Shown here: piece by piece, positions 35,462 through 44,109 of the stretch
Position numbering within the stretch: the first letter of the stretch is position 1
Layout of the letters: each line of letters begins with the position of its first letter
Origin: Undibacterium umbellatum
Lineage (GTDB): Bacteria > Pseudomonadota > Gammaproteobacteria > Burkholderiales > Burkholderiaceae_D
Length of the DNA stretch: 64,000 nucleotides
Direction: 5' to 3'
Assembly: GCF_014284125.1 (NCBI RefSeq)
Contig: NZ_JACOFX010000018.1
Coordinates: 52,967 to 116,966 of the forward strand
Made by a program: the position numbers and the translations under genes
Notes under the pieces: model-generated
The model's input: only the letters and a program-made list of their open reading frames with translations
Told to the model about the DNA's origin: nothing
Database searches by the model: none

Positions 35462-36559
35462 ATGTTTACTAATTTGCGTCACATATCATCCCTGGCAATT
35501 GCCAGCGTATTCCTCTTTTCCAGCCCTGCCCATGCAGACGCACTGGATGAGGCCATACAGGCGGAAATGCAGCGCCAGCAAATACCTGGTCTTGGTCTGG
35601 CAGTGGTCAAAGATGGAAAAATCGTGCGTGAGCAAGGATATGGCTGGGCCAATCTGGAGCATCAGGTGGCGGTCAGCGAAAAGACCATCTTCCAGTCAGG
35701 CTCCGTCGGTAAACAATTTACTGCTGCACTGGTGCTCTTGCTGGAAAAGGATGGCAAGCTCAAACTCAATGATCCGGTATCCAAGTATTTAAAGAATACA
35801 CCTGCCAGCTGGAAAAATATCCGCATCCATCATTTGCTGAACCATACCTCGGGCCTGCGCGATGCCGAAGAAAAAATCAATTACCGCAAAGATTACCGCG
35901 ATCAGGATTTGATCAGGATTGCCGCCTCGGTGCCGCTTCTGTTTCAGCCAGGTGAGAAATGGTCATACAGTAATACCGGCTATCATTTACTGGGCTTTAT
36001 CTGCAATCAGGTTGGCGGCAAGTTTTATGGTGAGCAGCTAAGGGAAAGAATTTTCCAGCCGCTGGGCATGAGCACACGCATCATCAGTGAACGTGATCTG
36101 ATCATGCACAGGGCGGCTGGTTACGACGTGGTGGACGGGCAATACAAAAATCAGGACTGGGTATCCCCCAGCCTGAACGCCACGGCTGATGGCAGCTTGT
36201 ATCTGACTGCACATGACCTGGCCTTGTGGGATATTGGCCTGCAAGGTGAGCAAATCCTCAGCGCCAGCATGAAGCAAGCCAGTTGGACACCGGTCAAACT
36301 CAACAAGGGCGGCAGCTATCCATATGGCTACGGCTGGGGAATGTCCAAGTTGAAGCAGTACACCATACTTGATCACGATGGCGCATGGCAGGGTTTCACG
36401 ACACAATTCAGCCGCTTCGTTGAACCAGGTTTGACGATCATCATCCTGACAAACCGCTCAGGAGCAAGCCTGGGACGTTTCATCGATATTGTCGCTGCCA
36501 GTTATCTGCCAGACTTGAAACTGGAACAGGAACAGGGCAAGCCGGACGGGAAGAAATAA
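35462..36559 (+). CDS. Beta-lactamase-fold serine hydrolase (class C/DD-peptidase family)
   Basis: The 365-residue protein has a signal peptide ending in PAHA at about 25. The catalytic SVGK at 81-84 is the SxxK motif. YSN within WSYSNTGYHLLG is the second motif, and HDGAWQGFTT gives the third (HxG) motif. The order matches PF00144 periplasmic serine hydrolases of the AmpC/EstB type. It could be an esterase, a DD-peptidase or a peptidase with D-amino acid specificity; true beta-lactamase activity is not shown. ATG 35462 is preferred over GTG 35450, since the signal peptide starts there. Confidence 0.88.
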   Translation: MFTNLRHISSLAIASVFLFSSPAHADALDEAIQAEMQRQQIPGLGLAVVKDGKIVREQGYGWANLEHQVAVSEKTIFQSGSVGKQFTAALVLLLEKDGKLKLNDPVSKYLKNTPASWKNIRIHHLLNHTSGLRDAEEKINYRKDYRDQDLIRIAASVPLLFQPGEKWSYSNTGYHLLGFICNQVGGKFYGEQLRERIFQPLGMSTRIISERDLIMHRAAGYDVVDGQYKNQDWVSPSLNATADGSLYLTAHDLALWDIGLQGEQILSASMKQASWTPVKLNKGGSYPYGYGWGMSKLKQYTILDHDGAWQGFTTQFSRFVEPGLTIIILTNRSGASLGRFIDIVAASYLPDLKLEQEQGKPDGKK

Positions 36560-36666
36560 GCATGTCCGGGCTACCCTGGCGCAATCGTTTAGTCAAATAC
36601 GAAATGAAAATTATGAACAGAAACACGGCCATCAACAATAACTCAGAACACTAGCCCGCACTCCCC

Positions 36667-38649
36667 ATGATCAAGTTTATGCGCATCACCAATCTGGTAC
36701 TCATGCTACTTCTGGGTCTCTCGACATCCATTACTTTTTCAAAAACGCAGTACAGCAACAGCGCTGAAGCTGTCGGTGCACTTTTTGGTGTTTTCCTGAT
36801 CCTGTCATTTTATTTTGTTCCATGGCTTGCCCTCTCCAGTCATAGCACTTTGCGCCGCCTGCGTTTTGCCAGGCGATATGGTTTCATCAGCCTGATGATT
36901 GCCCTGCTCTTTGTCGTCGTTTTCGTCGCGTCAGGACAGCAGCTTGATATCGCCATGGTGCTAGGACTTGGCCTTATCTATGGCTTGCCCTTGATGTTGA
37001 ATTTCTTTGCTTTTGATAAAAAAATTCAGGACATCAAGCTTAAGGTAGAACAGGCAGCCGTCAATGCCGGTAGCATGGCAACAGCAAGCTCGCATGATGT
37101 CGACGTGACCAGCATGGCACAGGATATACGTCAAAAAACCAACTACATGCTGGCACACTGGCGCGGCAATATGTCACTGGCCCGATCTTACTGGATCAAT
37201 GGCGTGCTCCTGAGCAACATCGTTGTGGGTATAGTCGCCATTGGCGTCATCAGTGTGCTGGAAAAGTCCGGCATCACGCTACGTGCACTGGCTAGCGCCA
37301 TTATCTTCTGTTTTTTTGTCGCCTGCCTGATCTGGTTGTGGTCTATGGTAGGCATCGCCCGTTCTGCCAGCAAGCATAAATCCAGAGGTGGCTCTGGCTT
37401 GCTTGCCATACTGGCGCAACTATCGGTCGTACTCAGCATGGTCGCCATGGTGACCAAGGCCGTTGATTCTCACCTCCCCAAAATGCAGGAACTTTTCCTG
37501 ATCGCCAGCGGCAATGACAGCATGCCCAAGGTCACCATCACAGGTTCAGCTCAAGGCGACATGCTAGCACTAAGGGGAACGCTGGGTGAAGGCAGCAGTA
37601 CCAGCTTTGCAGAATTCATCAAAGCCAGCCCGCAGGTCAAAACCATCATTTTGAATTCACCTGGTGGCCGCCTGCTGGAAGCACAGAAAATTGCCGACCT
37701 GCTCAAAGCGAGGGGGCTAAATACCTACGTTGAAGAGCAATGCGCAAGTGCCTGCACCTATATTTTCCTGGCAGGTCAGGACCGTGCTGCGACACCCAAC
37801 GCCAGCATAGGCTTTCATCAACCCAGTTTCCCTGGTATCCATGGAAATGAAAAAGAGTTGGCGACCCAGGCCATGTTGAACAGATATCGACAAGCCAATC
37901 TTCCCGAAAAGTTCGTCCAGCGGATCGGCAGAACCAGTTCAGAAGACATGTGGTACCCAAGCCGGGAAGAATTGCTGGACGCCGGCGTCATCACCCGCAC
38001 CTCACTTGGCGGCGAGGCAGGCTCCACGCTCTTCTCTGACATGCACACCCGCGATGACCTCTTGCAAGCACTACGCGATAACAGAATGTGGCGTATCTAC
38101 GAACAACGTCACCCTGGAAAAATGGAGGAACTCAGCAACCAGATATGGAAGATGAAACTGCAAGGGGCTGACCAGCAAGCTTTGCAAACTGCTTTACAGT
38201 TGCCACTCAAAAATGCATACATCAGCGCGCTGAAGTCAGCACCAGATGCCTATGTCGCCGAATATGGCATCCTGCTCCTTGATCAATTGAAGGCAGCCAG
38301 AGATGTCAGTCCAGACGCCTGTGCCAAATTCATCAAAGGCCAGCTCAACATTCACCGCACTCTGCCGAGAAGCATTATTATTCGCGACCGCGCCCTCATG
38401 GAAAAAGTCTTGAGCGCCACAGAACATGGCACCAGCTATGCCATGAACTCACCAGAATTTGCCAAGGCCGCAAGCAAGCTGATGAACTTCATGAGCCCGC
38501 TGCACCAGCGCGTGACGCAAGATCTGTCAGCCTTCAACAAACAACCTGAATTGCAATGCGAAGCCTCGATCGCCCTGTACCAAAACATCCAACGCTTGCG
38601 CGAGAAAGACCGGCACGTAGTATTGAGCGGGCTGGTGCAAGCGAAGTAG
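36667..38649 (+). CDS. Multi-pass membrane protein with ClpP/SppA-like serine protease domain
   Basis: The 660-residue product starts with five hydrophobic helices (about 1-22, 37-58, 75-108, 175-200, 205-228) interrupted by a hydrophilic loop. After one more helix near 245-263, a periplasmic ClpP/crotonase-like domain (about 280-440) follows. It has TIILNSPGGRLLEAQKIADL, then CASACTYIFLAGQD, where Ser361 is the expected nucleophile, and ASIGFHQPSF with His384. It belongs to the COG3904-type predicted periplasmic proteases. The last 200 residues are helical and Cys-poor. Its partners are unknown. It starts 107 bases after the serine hydrolase. Confidence 0.8.
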   Translation: MIKFMRITNLVLMLLLGLSTSITFSKTQYSNSAEAVGALFGVFLILSFYFVPWLALSSHSTLRRLRFARRYGFISLMIALLFVVVFVASGQQLDIAMVLGLGLIYGLPLMLNFFAFDKKIQDIKLKVEQAAVNAGSMATASSHDVDVTSMAQDIRQKTNYMLAHWRGNMSLARSYWINGVLLSNIVVGIVAIGVISVLEKSGITLRALASAIIFCFFVACLIWLWSMVGIARSASKHKSRGGSGLLAILAQLSVVLSMVAMVTKAVDSHLPKMQELFLIASGNDSMPKVTITGSAQGDMLALRGTLGEGSSTSFAEFIKASPQVKTIILNSPGGRLLEAQKIADLLKARGLNTYVEEQCASACTYIFLAGQDRAATPNASIGFHQPSFPGIHGNEKELATQAMLNRYRQANLPEKFVQRIGRTSSEDMWYPSREELLDAGVITRTSLGGEAGSTLFSDMHTRDDLLQALRDNRMWRIYEQRHPGKMEELSNQIWKMKLQGADQQALQTALQLPLKNAYISALKSAPDAYVAEYGILLLDQLKAARDVSPDACAKFIKGQLNIHRTLPRSIIIRDRALMEKVLSATEHGTSYAMNSPEFAKAASKLMNFMSPLHQRVTQDLSAFNKQPELQCEASIALYQNIQRLREKDRHVVLSGLVQAK

Positions 38650-38660
38650 CCTACACCAAT

Positions 38661-39281
38661 CTAGCCATTGTACAAATACAGCACCAGCTTCTTTTCCGGG
38701 CTGACCACGATCAGGCCTATCCGTCCATAGGCATAATAACTGCCTGGGCTGTTGATGATGGCATTCGCCTCAACTGCCACTGAGGGTTTGATGGTGAGAC
38801 AATAACCATAGGTGCAAATGTAATCATCAATATCCATGCGCCCGGATTCATTATTCACTGCCCAGGATTCTGGAGAGGCAATGGGAGTTGCTGCCCAGTT
38901 CTCATAGCTACCACGCCAGTCGCGGCTTTGCTGGTCCTGGTTGGCTGGCATGTCCTTGAAGAAGTCCATGCCACGCTTCTTGATAAGCTGCGCGGTAGCG
39001 TCTGGCAAAGGATACAACCGTATCCCCGATTCATTCCCACCCGGCCCGAATCCCCAGGATTCTTCATTTTGGTAAACAATCGAGGTAACCCCCAATGCAT
39101 CGGGTACAGCCTCCAGCATGAACTGGCGCTCATATAGCTTGTAAGCCAGGTAGGGGCCTCCTGCTAACGTCAAAGCTAATAATATAAATGTACGACGTGA
39201 GAGTTTTTTGTAGAGATAAACGATACCGGCGATGATGAGCAGAGGGATGATTAGGGTTAGTGCGAGGATGAGGTAATTCAT
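38661..39281 (-). CDS. Hypothetical membrane protein
   Basis: The 206-residue product begins MNYLILALTLIIPLLIIAGI and has two N-terminal transmembrane helices (about 2-24 and 31-47) joined by a basic KKLSRR loop. The remaining 155 residues are periplasmic or cytoplasmic, rich in Gly, Trp and Tyr (ESWGFGPGGNESGIRLYPLP, DDYICTYGYCLTIKP with two Cys). No family recognised. It converges on the ClpP-like gene with an 11-base gap and lies 22 bases downstream of the next minus-strand gene. Confidence 0.6.
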   Translation of the reverse strand: MNYLILALTLIIPLLIIAGIVYLYKKLSRRTFILLALTLAGGPYLAYKLYERQFMLEAVPDALGVTSIVYQNEESWGFGPGGNESGIRLYPLPDATAQLIKKRGMDFFKDMPANQDQQSRDWRGSYENWAATPIASPESWAVNNESGRMDIDDYICTYGYCLTIKPSVAVEANAIINSPGSYYAYGRIGLIVVSPEKKLVLYLYNG

Positions 39282-39303
39282 GTAGATCCAGATAATAATT
39301 ACT

Positions 39304-39864
39304 TCAAAATACGACCAGGTTTCCGCTTGGCATCATCCCACATGGCCAGTATCCGTTTCCGTACAGCGTGAGCAATTCACACCAGCGACCAGGCTTGTTG
39401 GCCATGCTTTCCATTGCTGCGATACGCGCACAATACAAGGCTGCATCCTTTGCGGCTGTTGTGAAATTGTGGGGACCGCAGGTGATGGCATCATCGGCAA
39501 CAATAAGCAAGGATTTTATGCAAAGTTGACTGATTTCTTTAAGGACGGGACGATAATCAATCTGATTTTCTTCGTGATAATGACGTAATGCGCTTCCATG
39601 TATTGGGTCACCATCAGTGATACTGCTTGGCAACCAATCCATGTTTGCTGCGATATATGCTTCACGTTCGAGGATGTCGGAATTGAAAATTTTTGTATTC
39701 CACGCTTGCAAATTCGGGACTGCTAGCATGCCATCGCCTGGGCAATAATTTCCTATTTGCGAAAACCATTTTGCTTGGATAATGGTTTGCTTGATTATTT
39801 CTATATTCATGCTTTTATTTAACTTGTGAAGTGCATTTTCCTTACTATTGGGTGATTCGTTCAT
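39304..39864 (-). CDS. Hypothetical soluble protein
   Basis: The 186-residue product starts MNESPNSKENALHKLNKSMN and has no signal peptide or membrane helix. It carries six Cys and several Trp, with EIIKQTIIQAKWFSQIGNYC and RIAAMESMANKPGRWCELLT. I do not recognise it. Its first codons and the 20 bases upstream are nearly the same as those of the gene at 40013-40291 (29 of 35 bases identical), although the proteins differ after that. Confidence 0.6.
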   Translation of the reverse strand: MNESPNSKENALHKLNKSMNIEIIKQTIIQAKWFSQIGNYCPGDGMLAVPNLQAWNTKIFNSDILEREAYIAANMDWLPSSITDGDPIHGSALRHYHEENQIDYRPVLKEISQLCIKSLLIVADDAITCGPHNFTTAAKDAALYCARIAAMESMANKPGRWCELLTLYGNGYWPCGMMPSGNLVVF

Positions 39865-39885
39865 GATGCCAATTTGAAATGAAAT
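39851..39885 (-). repeat. Duplicated gene-start segment, copy 1
   Basis: These 35 bases cover the first codons and immediate leader of the gene at 39304-39864. They match 40278-40312 at 29 of 35 positions, aligned start codon to start codon. The same pairing is seen in a 46-base repeat farther upstream. Confidence 0.6.
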
Positions 39886-39970
39886 CCACGACTCGGTGCG
39901 CTGCAGGTTCTCATCTAAAACTCAGATATGCTCAAATCGTATTCGAAAACGTGCGTAATCTGAGGCCCAG

Positions 39971-40016
39971 TGTTGGGTTGGTGAAACGTAGCCTAGCGAA
40001 GCCCGACCCAATCTAC
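39971..40016. repeat. 46-base GTTGGG inverted repeat, copy 1
   Basis: The sequence has TGTTGGGTTGG at one end and CCGACCCAA at the other, an imperfect inverted repeat. It matches 40419-40464 at 38 of 46 bases. The last bases of this copy include the stop codon of the gene at 40013-40291. Similar elements, with the motif GTAGGTTGGGCT on one strand, are common dispersed repeats in betaproteobacteria. Confidence 0.65.
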
Positions 40017-40291
40017 AGTCTAGAGAATATCTTTCGGATGAACCGTATTATCAATGTCACTCCTCCAACAATAATCAATATACCGAAAAATACAAACCAC
40101 AAAATTTCGGGAAACAAGAACATCAGAAAAGAACCTAGGCTCGTGGTCTGCCCACTTGAGCCAACATCGTTCCAAACCCAATATACGAGCAAACCATAAG
40201 CCAAACAAGCAAGTGTCAATTTTACGATGGCGCCTACCGCGTTTTCCTCGTCGCTTTTCGCAGTATCCTTTTCATCTGGTGATTCGCTCAT
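40013..40291 (-). CDS. Hypothetical small two-helix membrane protein
   Basis: The 92-residue product starts MSESPDEKDTAKSDEENAVG (acidic head), then has two membrane helices (about 22-39 and 51-80: LTLACLAYGLLVYWVWNDVG and FLFPEILWFVFFGILIIVGG). It ends IIRFIRKIFSRL, so basic residues face the cytoplasm. No family recognised. ATG 40291 was preferred to 40300 because the homologous leader of the neighbour gene aligns its start there. Its stop lies in a 46-base repeat. Confidence 0.55.
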   Translation of the reverse strand: MSESPDEKDTAKSDEENAVGAIVKLTLACLAYGLLVYWVWNDVGSSGQTTSLGSFLMFLFPEILWFVFFGILIIVGGVTLIIRFIRKIFSRL

Positions 40292-40312
40292 AATACTCAT
40301 TTGAAATTAAAT
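40278..40312 (-). repeat. Duplicated gene-start segment, copy 2
   Basis: This matches 39851-39885 at 29 of 35 bases. Both encode M-(N/S)-E-S-P on the minus strand, preceded by the same ATTTCAAAT leader. Confidence 0.6.
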
Positions 40313-40418
40313 GCATGATTAAGCCAACTGGATGCCCTAGCATATAAACGTACATACCCATCTGAAGCACACATCTATTGCACTCCGCATTCCGTCACGT
40401 CTGTGATTTAAGGTACGG

Positions 40419-40464
40419 TGTTGGGCTGGTGAAGCGTAGGCTGGCGAGGCCCAGCCCAACCTAC
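40419..40464. repeat. 46-base GTTGGG inverted repeat, copy 2
   Basis: Perfect arms TTGGGCTGG and CCAGCCCAA enclose a GC-rich loop. It is 25 bases beyond the polA stop codon, so it could form a stem in the 3' end of polA mRNA. It is the better-preserved copy of the pair. Confidence 0.65.
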
Positions 40465-40488
40465 GAAAACAAGCAGCACTCCCCCCCC

Positions 40489-43275
40489 TCAATGTGCTTC
40501 TTCCCAATTCGCACCCACACCAACTTCAGCAAGTAAGGGCACATCCAGCTTCGCTACATTTGCCATCAGTTCAGGCAATTTTTGTTTGACCAGTTCCAGC
40601 TCGGCTTGCGGTACTTCGAGTACCAGTTCATCGTGTACCTGCATGATCATTCTGGATTGCAGTTTGTCTGTTTCCAGCCAGTTTTGCACTGCAATCATGG
40701 CGAGTTTGATGAGATCTGCTGCTGTGCCTTGCATGGGGGCGTTGATGGCGGCGCGTTCGGCACCGGCGCGGCGGGGGCCGTTGGGGGAATTGATTTCGGC
40801 CAGCCACAGGCGGCGGCCGAAGACGGTTTCTACATAGCCGTGGGCCTTGGCCTTGGTGCGGGTGTCGGCCATGTATTGGGCGACGCCGGGGTAGCGCTGG
40901 AAGTATTTGTCGATGTAGCTTTGTGCGGCGCTGCGTTCAATGCCGAGGTTACTGGCCAAGCCAAATGCGCTCATGCCATAGATGAGACCAAAGTTGATGA
41001 CCTTGGCATAACGGCGCTGCTCGCTGCTGACTTCGTTGAGGGCAACAGCAAAAATCTCAGCAGCTGTGGCGCGGTGGATGTCTTCGCCATTGGCAAAGGC
41101 AGCCAGCAGGCTAGCATCGCCAGAGATGTGGGCCATGATGCGCAATTCGATTTGCGAATAGTCGGCAGAGATGATGACATTGCCTGGCCCCGCCACAAAG
41201 GCTTCGCGTATGCGGCGGCCTTCGGCGGTGCGTACGGGGATGTTTTGCAAATTGGGGTCATTCGATGACAGGCGGCCAGTCACAGCCACGGCTTGCGCAT
41301 AATTGGTGTGGACGCGGCCTGTGCTGGCGTTGACCATCTTGGGCAATTTGTCGGTATAGGTGGACTTGAGTTTTGCCAGACCACGGTATTCAAGCAAGAC
41401 CTTGGGCAGAGGATAATCCTCGGCCAGCTTTTGCAAGACTTCTTCATCGGTCGACGGTGCGCCGGATGGTGTTTTCTTGACGACAGGCAGGCCCAGCTTG
41501 CCAAAGAAAATCTCGCCCAGTTGTTTGGGGGAATTTAAATTGAAGGGTTGTTCTGCCAGCTCGTAAGCCTTTTGTTCCAGCTCCAGCAGTCGTATGCCGA
41601 TTTCATGCGACTGCGTTTCCAGCAAGTCTTTGTTGATGTGCACACCATTGCGTTCTACCTTTTGCAGCACGACCGAGGTGGGTATTTCTATCTCACGATA
41701 GACGCGCAGCAAATTGGCATCTGGCTCTATTTCTGGCCACATGGCGAGGTGCAGTTGCAGGGTGATGTCGGCGTCTTCAGCCGCGTAGGCGTTGGCACGC
41801 TCTATATCTACCTGGTCAAAGCAGATCTGGCTTGCACCCTTGCCGCAGACTTCTTCAAAGCTGATGGTTTTCTTGCCGAGGTGGCGCATGGCGAGGCTGT
41901 CCATGTCATGCGATTTGTGGGATTCAAAGACATAGGATTCGAGCAGGGTGTCATGCGCTATGCCGCGCAATTGCACGCCCTGGTTGGCGAAGATGTGGCT
42001 ATCGTATTTGAGATTCTGGCCGACCTTGGCTTTGCTGTCGTCTTCCAGCCAGGGCCTGAGTTTGTCCAGCACCAATGCCTTGGGCAATTGATCAGGCGCG
42101 CCTGGGTAGTTATGGGCGACAGGTATATAGGCTGCATGCCCTACTTCGCAACATAGCGAGATGCCGACCATTTGTGCGGTCATTGGGTCTAGCGAAGTGG
42201 TTTCTGTATCCACTGATGTCAGCGTCGCGGCATTGATGCGGGCCAGCCATTCATCGAGCTGGGCTTCGGTCAATACGGTTTCATAATTGTGCTGGACTGG
42301 TGCGACTGGGCTATCATTGGTATCAGCATCGTCATTGAACAAACCCGCTTGTGACGGGTTGCCACCACTGGTGGCGGCCTTGGCGGCTGGCAATGGTGTC
42401 GCGCCAGCGGTGGCATCACCAGTGATTTCGCGCAGCCAGGTCTTGAAGCCATAACGGGTGAAGAAGGCCAGCATGTCTTCGCGGCTTTCTTCTTTGGCGA
42501 TGAGGCTATCCTGGATGGAATCGTAATGACCAACCAGGTCGCAGTCTGTCTTGACGGTGATCAGCACGCGGCCTTGCGGTAGCCATTCCAGCGCACTGCG
42601 CAGGTTGTCGCCAACCACGCCCTTGATCTTGTCGGCATTGGCGATGACGCCATCAAGGCTGTCGTATTCTGTCAGCCATTTGACGGCAGTCTTGGGGCCG
42701 CATTTGGCAACGCCGGGTACGTTGTCAACGGTGTCGCCGATCAGTGTCAGGTAATCGATAATGCGGTTGGGTGGCACGCCAAACTTGGCCAGCACGCCGG
42801 GTTCGTCGAGTTTTTCATTGCTCATGGTATTGATCAGGGTGACATTGGCGTTCACCAGTTGCGCCAGGTCTTTGTCACCGGTAGAGACGATGGTGTTGAA
42901 GCCCAGTTTGGTGGCTTCTACTGCCAGCGTGCCTATGACGTCATCGGCCTCTACCCCTTCCACCATGAGGATGGGCCAGCCCATGGCCTTGACGGCGGCA
43001 TGGATGGGTTCTATCTGCAGGCGCAGGTCGTCTGGCATGGGCGCGCGCTGGGCCTTGTAGTCGGCATACAGGTCGTCGCGGAAGGTCTTGCCTTTTGCAT
43101 CAAAAACGCAGGCCATGTATGCTGCCGGGTAATCAGCACGCAAACGGCGTAACATATTGATCATGCCGTAGATGGCACCCGTAGGCTCACCTTGAGGATT
43201 GCGCAGATCAGGCATGGCATGGAAGGCGCGGTACAGATAGCTAGAGCCATCAACTAACAAGAGAGTATTTTGCAT
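40489..43275 (-). CDS. polA: DNA polymerase I
   Basis: The 928-residue enzyme has the three classic parts. The 5'-3' exonuclease (1-290) shows LLLVDGSSYLYRAFHA, VFDAKGKTFRDDLY, and GVEADDVIGTLA with the metal-binding Asp cluster. The proofreading-like domain (about 320-520) has SVDTETTSLDPM, so the DxE motif is present. The polymerase part has SADYSQIELRIMAHISGDAS (motif A), RRYAKVINFGLIYGMSAFGL (motif B) and IMQVHDELVLEVP (motif C). It fills gaps in repair and Okazaki fragment processing. Its ATG directly abuts the ATG of the divergent LOG gene. Confidence 0.98.
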   Translation of the reverse strand: MQNTLLLVDGSSYLYRAFHAMPDLRNPQGEPTGAIYGMINMLRRLRADYPAAYMACVFDAKGKTFRDDLYADYKAQRAPMPDDLRLQIEPIHAAVKAMGWPILMVEGVEADDVIGTLAVEATKLGFNTIVSTGDKDLAQLVNANVTLINTMSNEKLDEPGVLAKFGVPPNRIIDYLTLIGDTVDNVPGVAKCGPKTAVKWLTEYDSLDGVIANADKIKGVVGDNLRSALEWLPQGRVLITVKTDCDLVGHYDSIQDSLIAKEESREDMLAFFTRYGFKTWLREITGDATAGATPLPAAKAATSGGNPSQAGLFNDDADTNDSPVAPVQHNYETVLTEAQLDEWLARINAATLTSVDTETTSLDPMTAQMVGISLCCEVGHAAYIPVAHNYPGAPDQLPKALVLDKLRPWLEDDSKAKVGQNLKYDSHIFANQGVQLRGIAHDTLLESYVFESHKSHDMDSLAMRHLGKKTISFEEVCGKGASQICFDQVDIERANAYAAEDADITLQLHLAMWPEIEPDANLLRVYREIEIPTSVVLQKVERNGVHINKDLLETQSHEIGIRLLELEQKAYELAEQPFNLNSPKQLGEIFFGKLGLPVVKKTPSGAPSTDEEVLQKLAEDYPLPKVLLEYRGLAKLKSTYTDKLPKMVNASTGRVHTNYAQAVAVTGRLSSNDPNLQNIPVRTAEGRRIREAFVAGPGNVIISADYSQIELRIMAHISGDASLLAAFANGEDIHRATAAEIFAVALNEVSSEQRRYAKVINFGLIYGMSAFGLASNLGIERSAAQSYIDKYFQRYPGVAQYMADTRTKAKAHGYVETVFGRRLWLAEINSPNGPRRAGAERAAINAPMQGTAADLIKLAMIAVQNWLETDKLQSRMIMQVHDELVLEVPQAELELVKQKLPELMANVAKLDVPLLAEVGVGANWEEAH

Positions 43276-44013
43276 ATGAACGGAAACAGAAAAGATGTAA
43301 CGAGGTTGCGCCAGATTATCGATCAGGAAAAAGCAACTTCGCTGAAAGCGCGTGAATCATGGCATATGTTCACGATTATGGCAGAATTTATCGAGTCCAC
43401 CGAGAGGCTTTCTTCGATCCGCCCTGCAGTGACGATTTTTGGGTCTGCGCGCACCAAGCCCGACCATCCGGATTATCTCAAATGTGTGGATTTGTCGCGC
43501 AGGCTGTCGGACGAAGGTTTTGCAGTGATTTCTGGTGGCGGGCCCGGCATCATGGAAGCTGCCAACAAGGGCGCTTTCGAGGGTGCATCGCCCTCAGTCG
43601 GCCTGAACATTGAATTGCCACATGAGCAACGCAGTAACCCCTGGCAAAACATCAGCCTGTCCTTCCGCCACTTTTTTGCTCGCAAGGTGGCGTTTGTCAA
43701 ATATGCCGATGCCTATGTGGTCTTTCCTGGCGGTTTTGGCACCATGGATGAAGTCAGCGAGGTATTGACACTGATACAGACCGGCAAGACACGCAACATC
43801 CCGGTGATATTAGTCGGCACCAGTTTCTGGCAAGGTTTGCTGGACTGGATCAGGGTGCAGATGGTGGGCAATGGCATGATCAACCCGGATGACCTCTACC
43901 TGGTACAGCTCATCGATGAACCAGCCAATATCGTCGATGCCATTTTTGCTTTTTATGAGGCCAGGGATATTAATCTGTCTGAGGAAGAACGGCAGAAGAT
44001 GTTGTATTTGTAG
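43276..44013 (+). CDS. LOG-family protein (TIGR00730, cytokinin-riboside phosphoribohydrolase fold)
   Basis: The 245-residue product has the GGGPGIMEAANKGA motif with the catalytic Arg region FRHFFARKVAFVKYADAYVV and the PGGFGTMDEVSEVLT motif that binds the nucleotide phosphate. This is the Lonely Guy/lysine-decarboxylase-like family, which hydrolyses nucleoside 5'-monophosphates such as AMP derivatives. The first 40 residues (GNRKDVTRLRQIIDQEKATS) are a helical N-extension seen in other betaproteobacterial members. An in-frame TTG at 43270 is less likely than the ATG at 43276, which touches the polA start. Confidence 0.9.
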   Translation: MNGNRKDVTRLRQIIDQEKATSLKARESWHMFTIMAEFIESTERLSSIRPAVTIFGSARTKPDHPDYLKCVDLSRRLSDEGFAVISGGGPGIMEAANKGAFEGASPSVGLNIELPHEQRSNPWQNISLSFRHFFARKVAFVKYADAYVVFPGGFGTMDEVSEVLTLIQTGKTRNIPVILVGTSFWQGLLDWIRVQMVGNGMINPDDLYLVQLIDEPANIVDAIFAFYEARDINLSEEERQKMLYL

Positions 44014-44069
44014 CCAGGTGCAAGGCAGTCAAAAAGCACGGCTGAGCAAGTTAAACATCTATTTTTAAA

Positions 44070-44091
44070 GTACGCCGTGCACACGGCGTAC
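44070..44091. terminator. Convergent intrinsic terminator
   Basis: GTACGCCGTG and CACGGCGTAC form a perfect 10-bp stem with a 2-base loop in the 96-base gap between the LOG gene and the minus-strand gene ending at 44110. On the minus strand the stem is followed by TTTAAAAAT, so it most likely ends that transcript. It may also limit plus-strand read-through. Confidence 0.65.
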
Positions 44092-44109
44092 CAGATACGG
44101 CAACGTGCA

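Noticed and set aside
40582..41268. 228-codon plus-strand frame opposite polA
   Set aside because: Antisense to the polymerase domain motifs and without any domain of its own.
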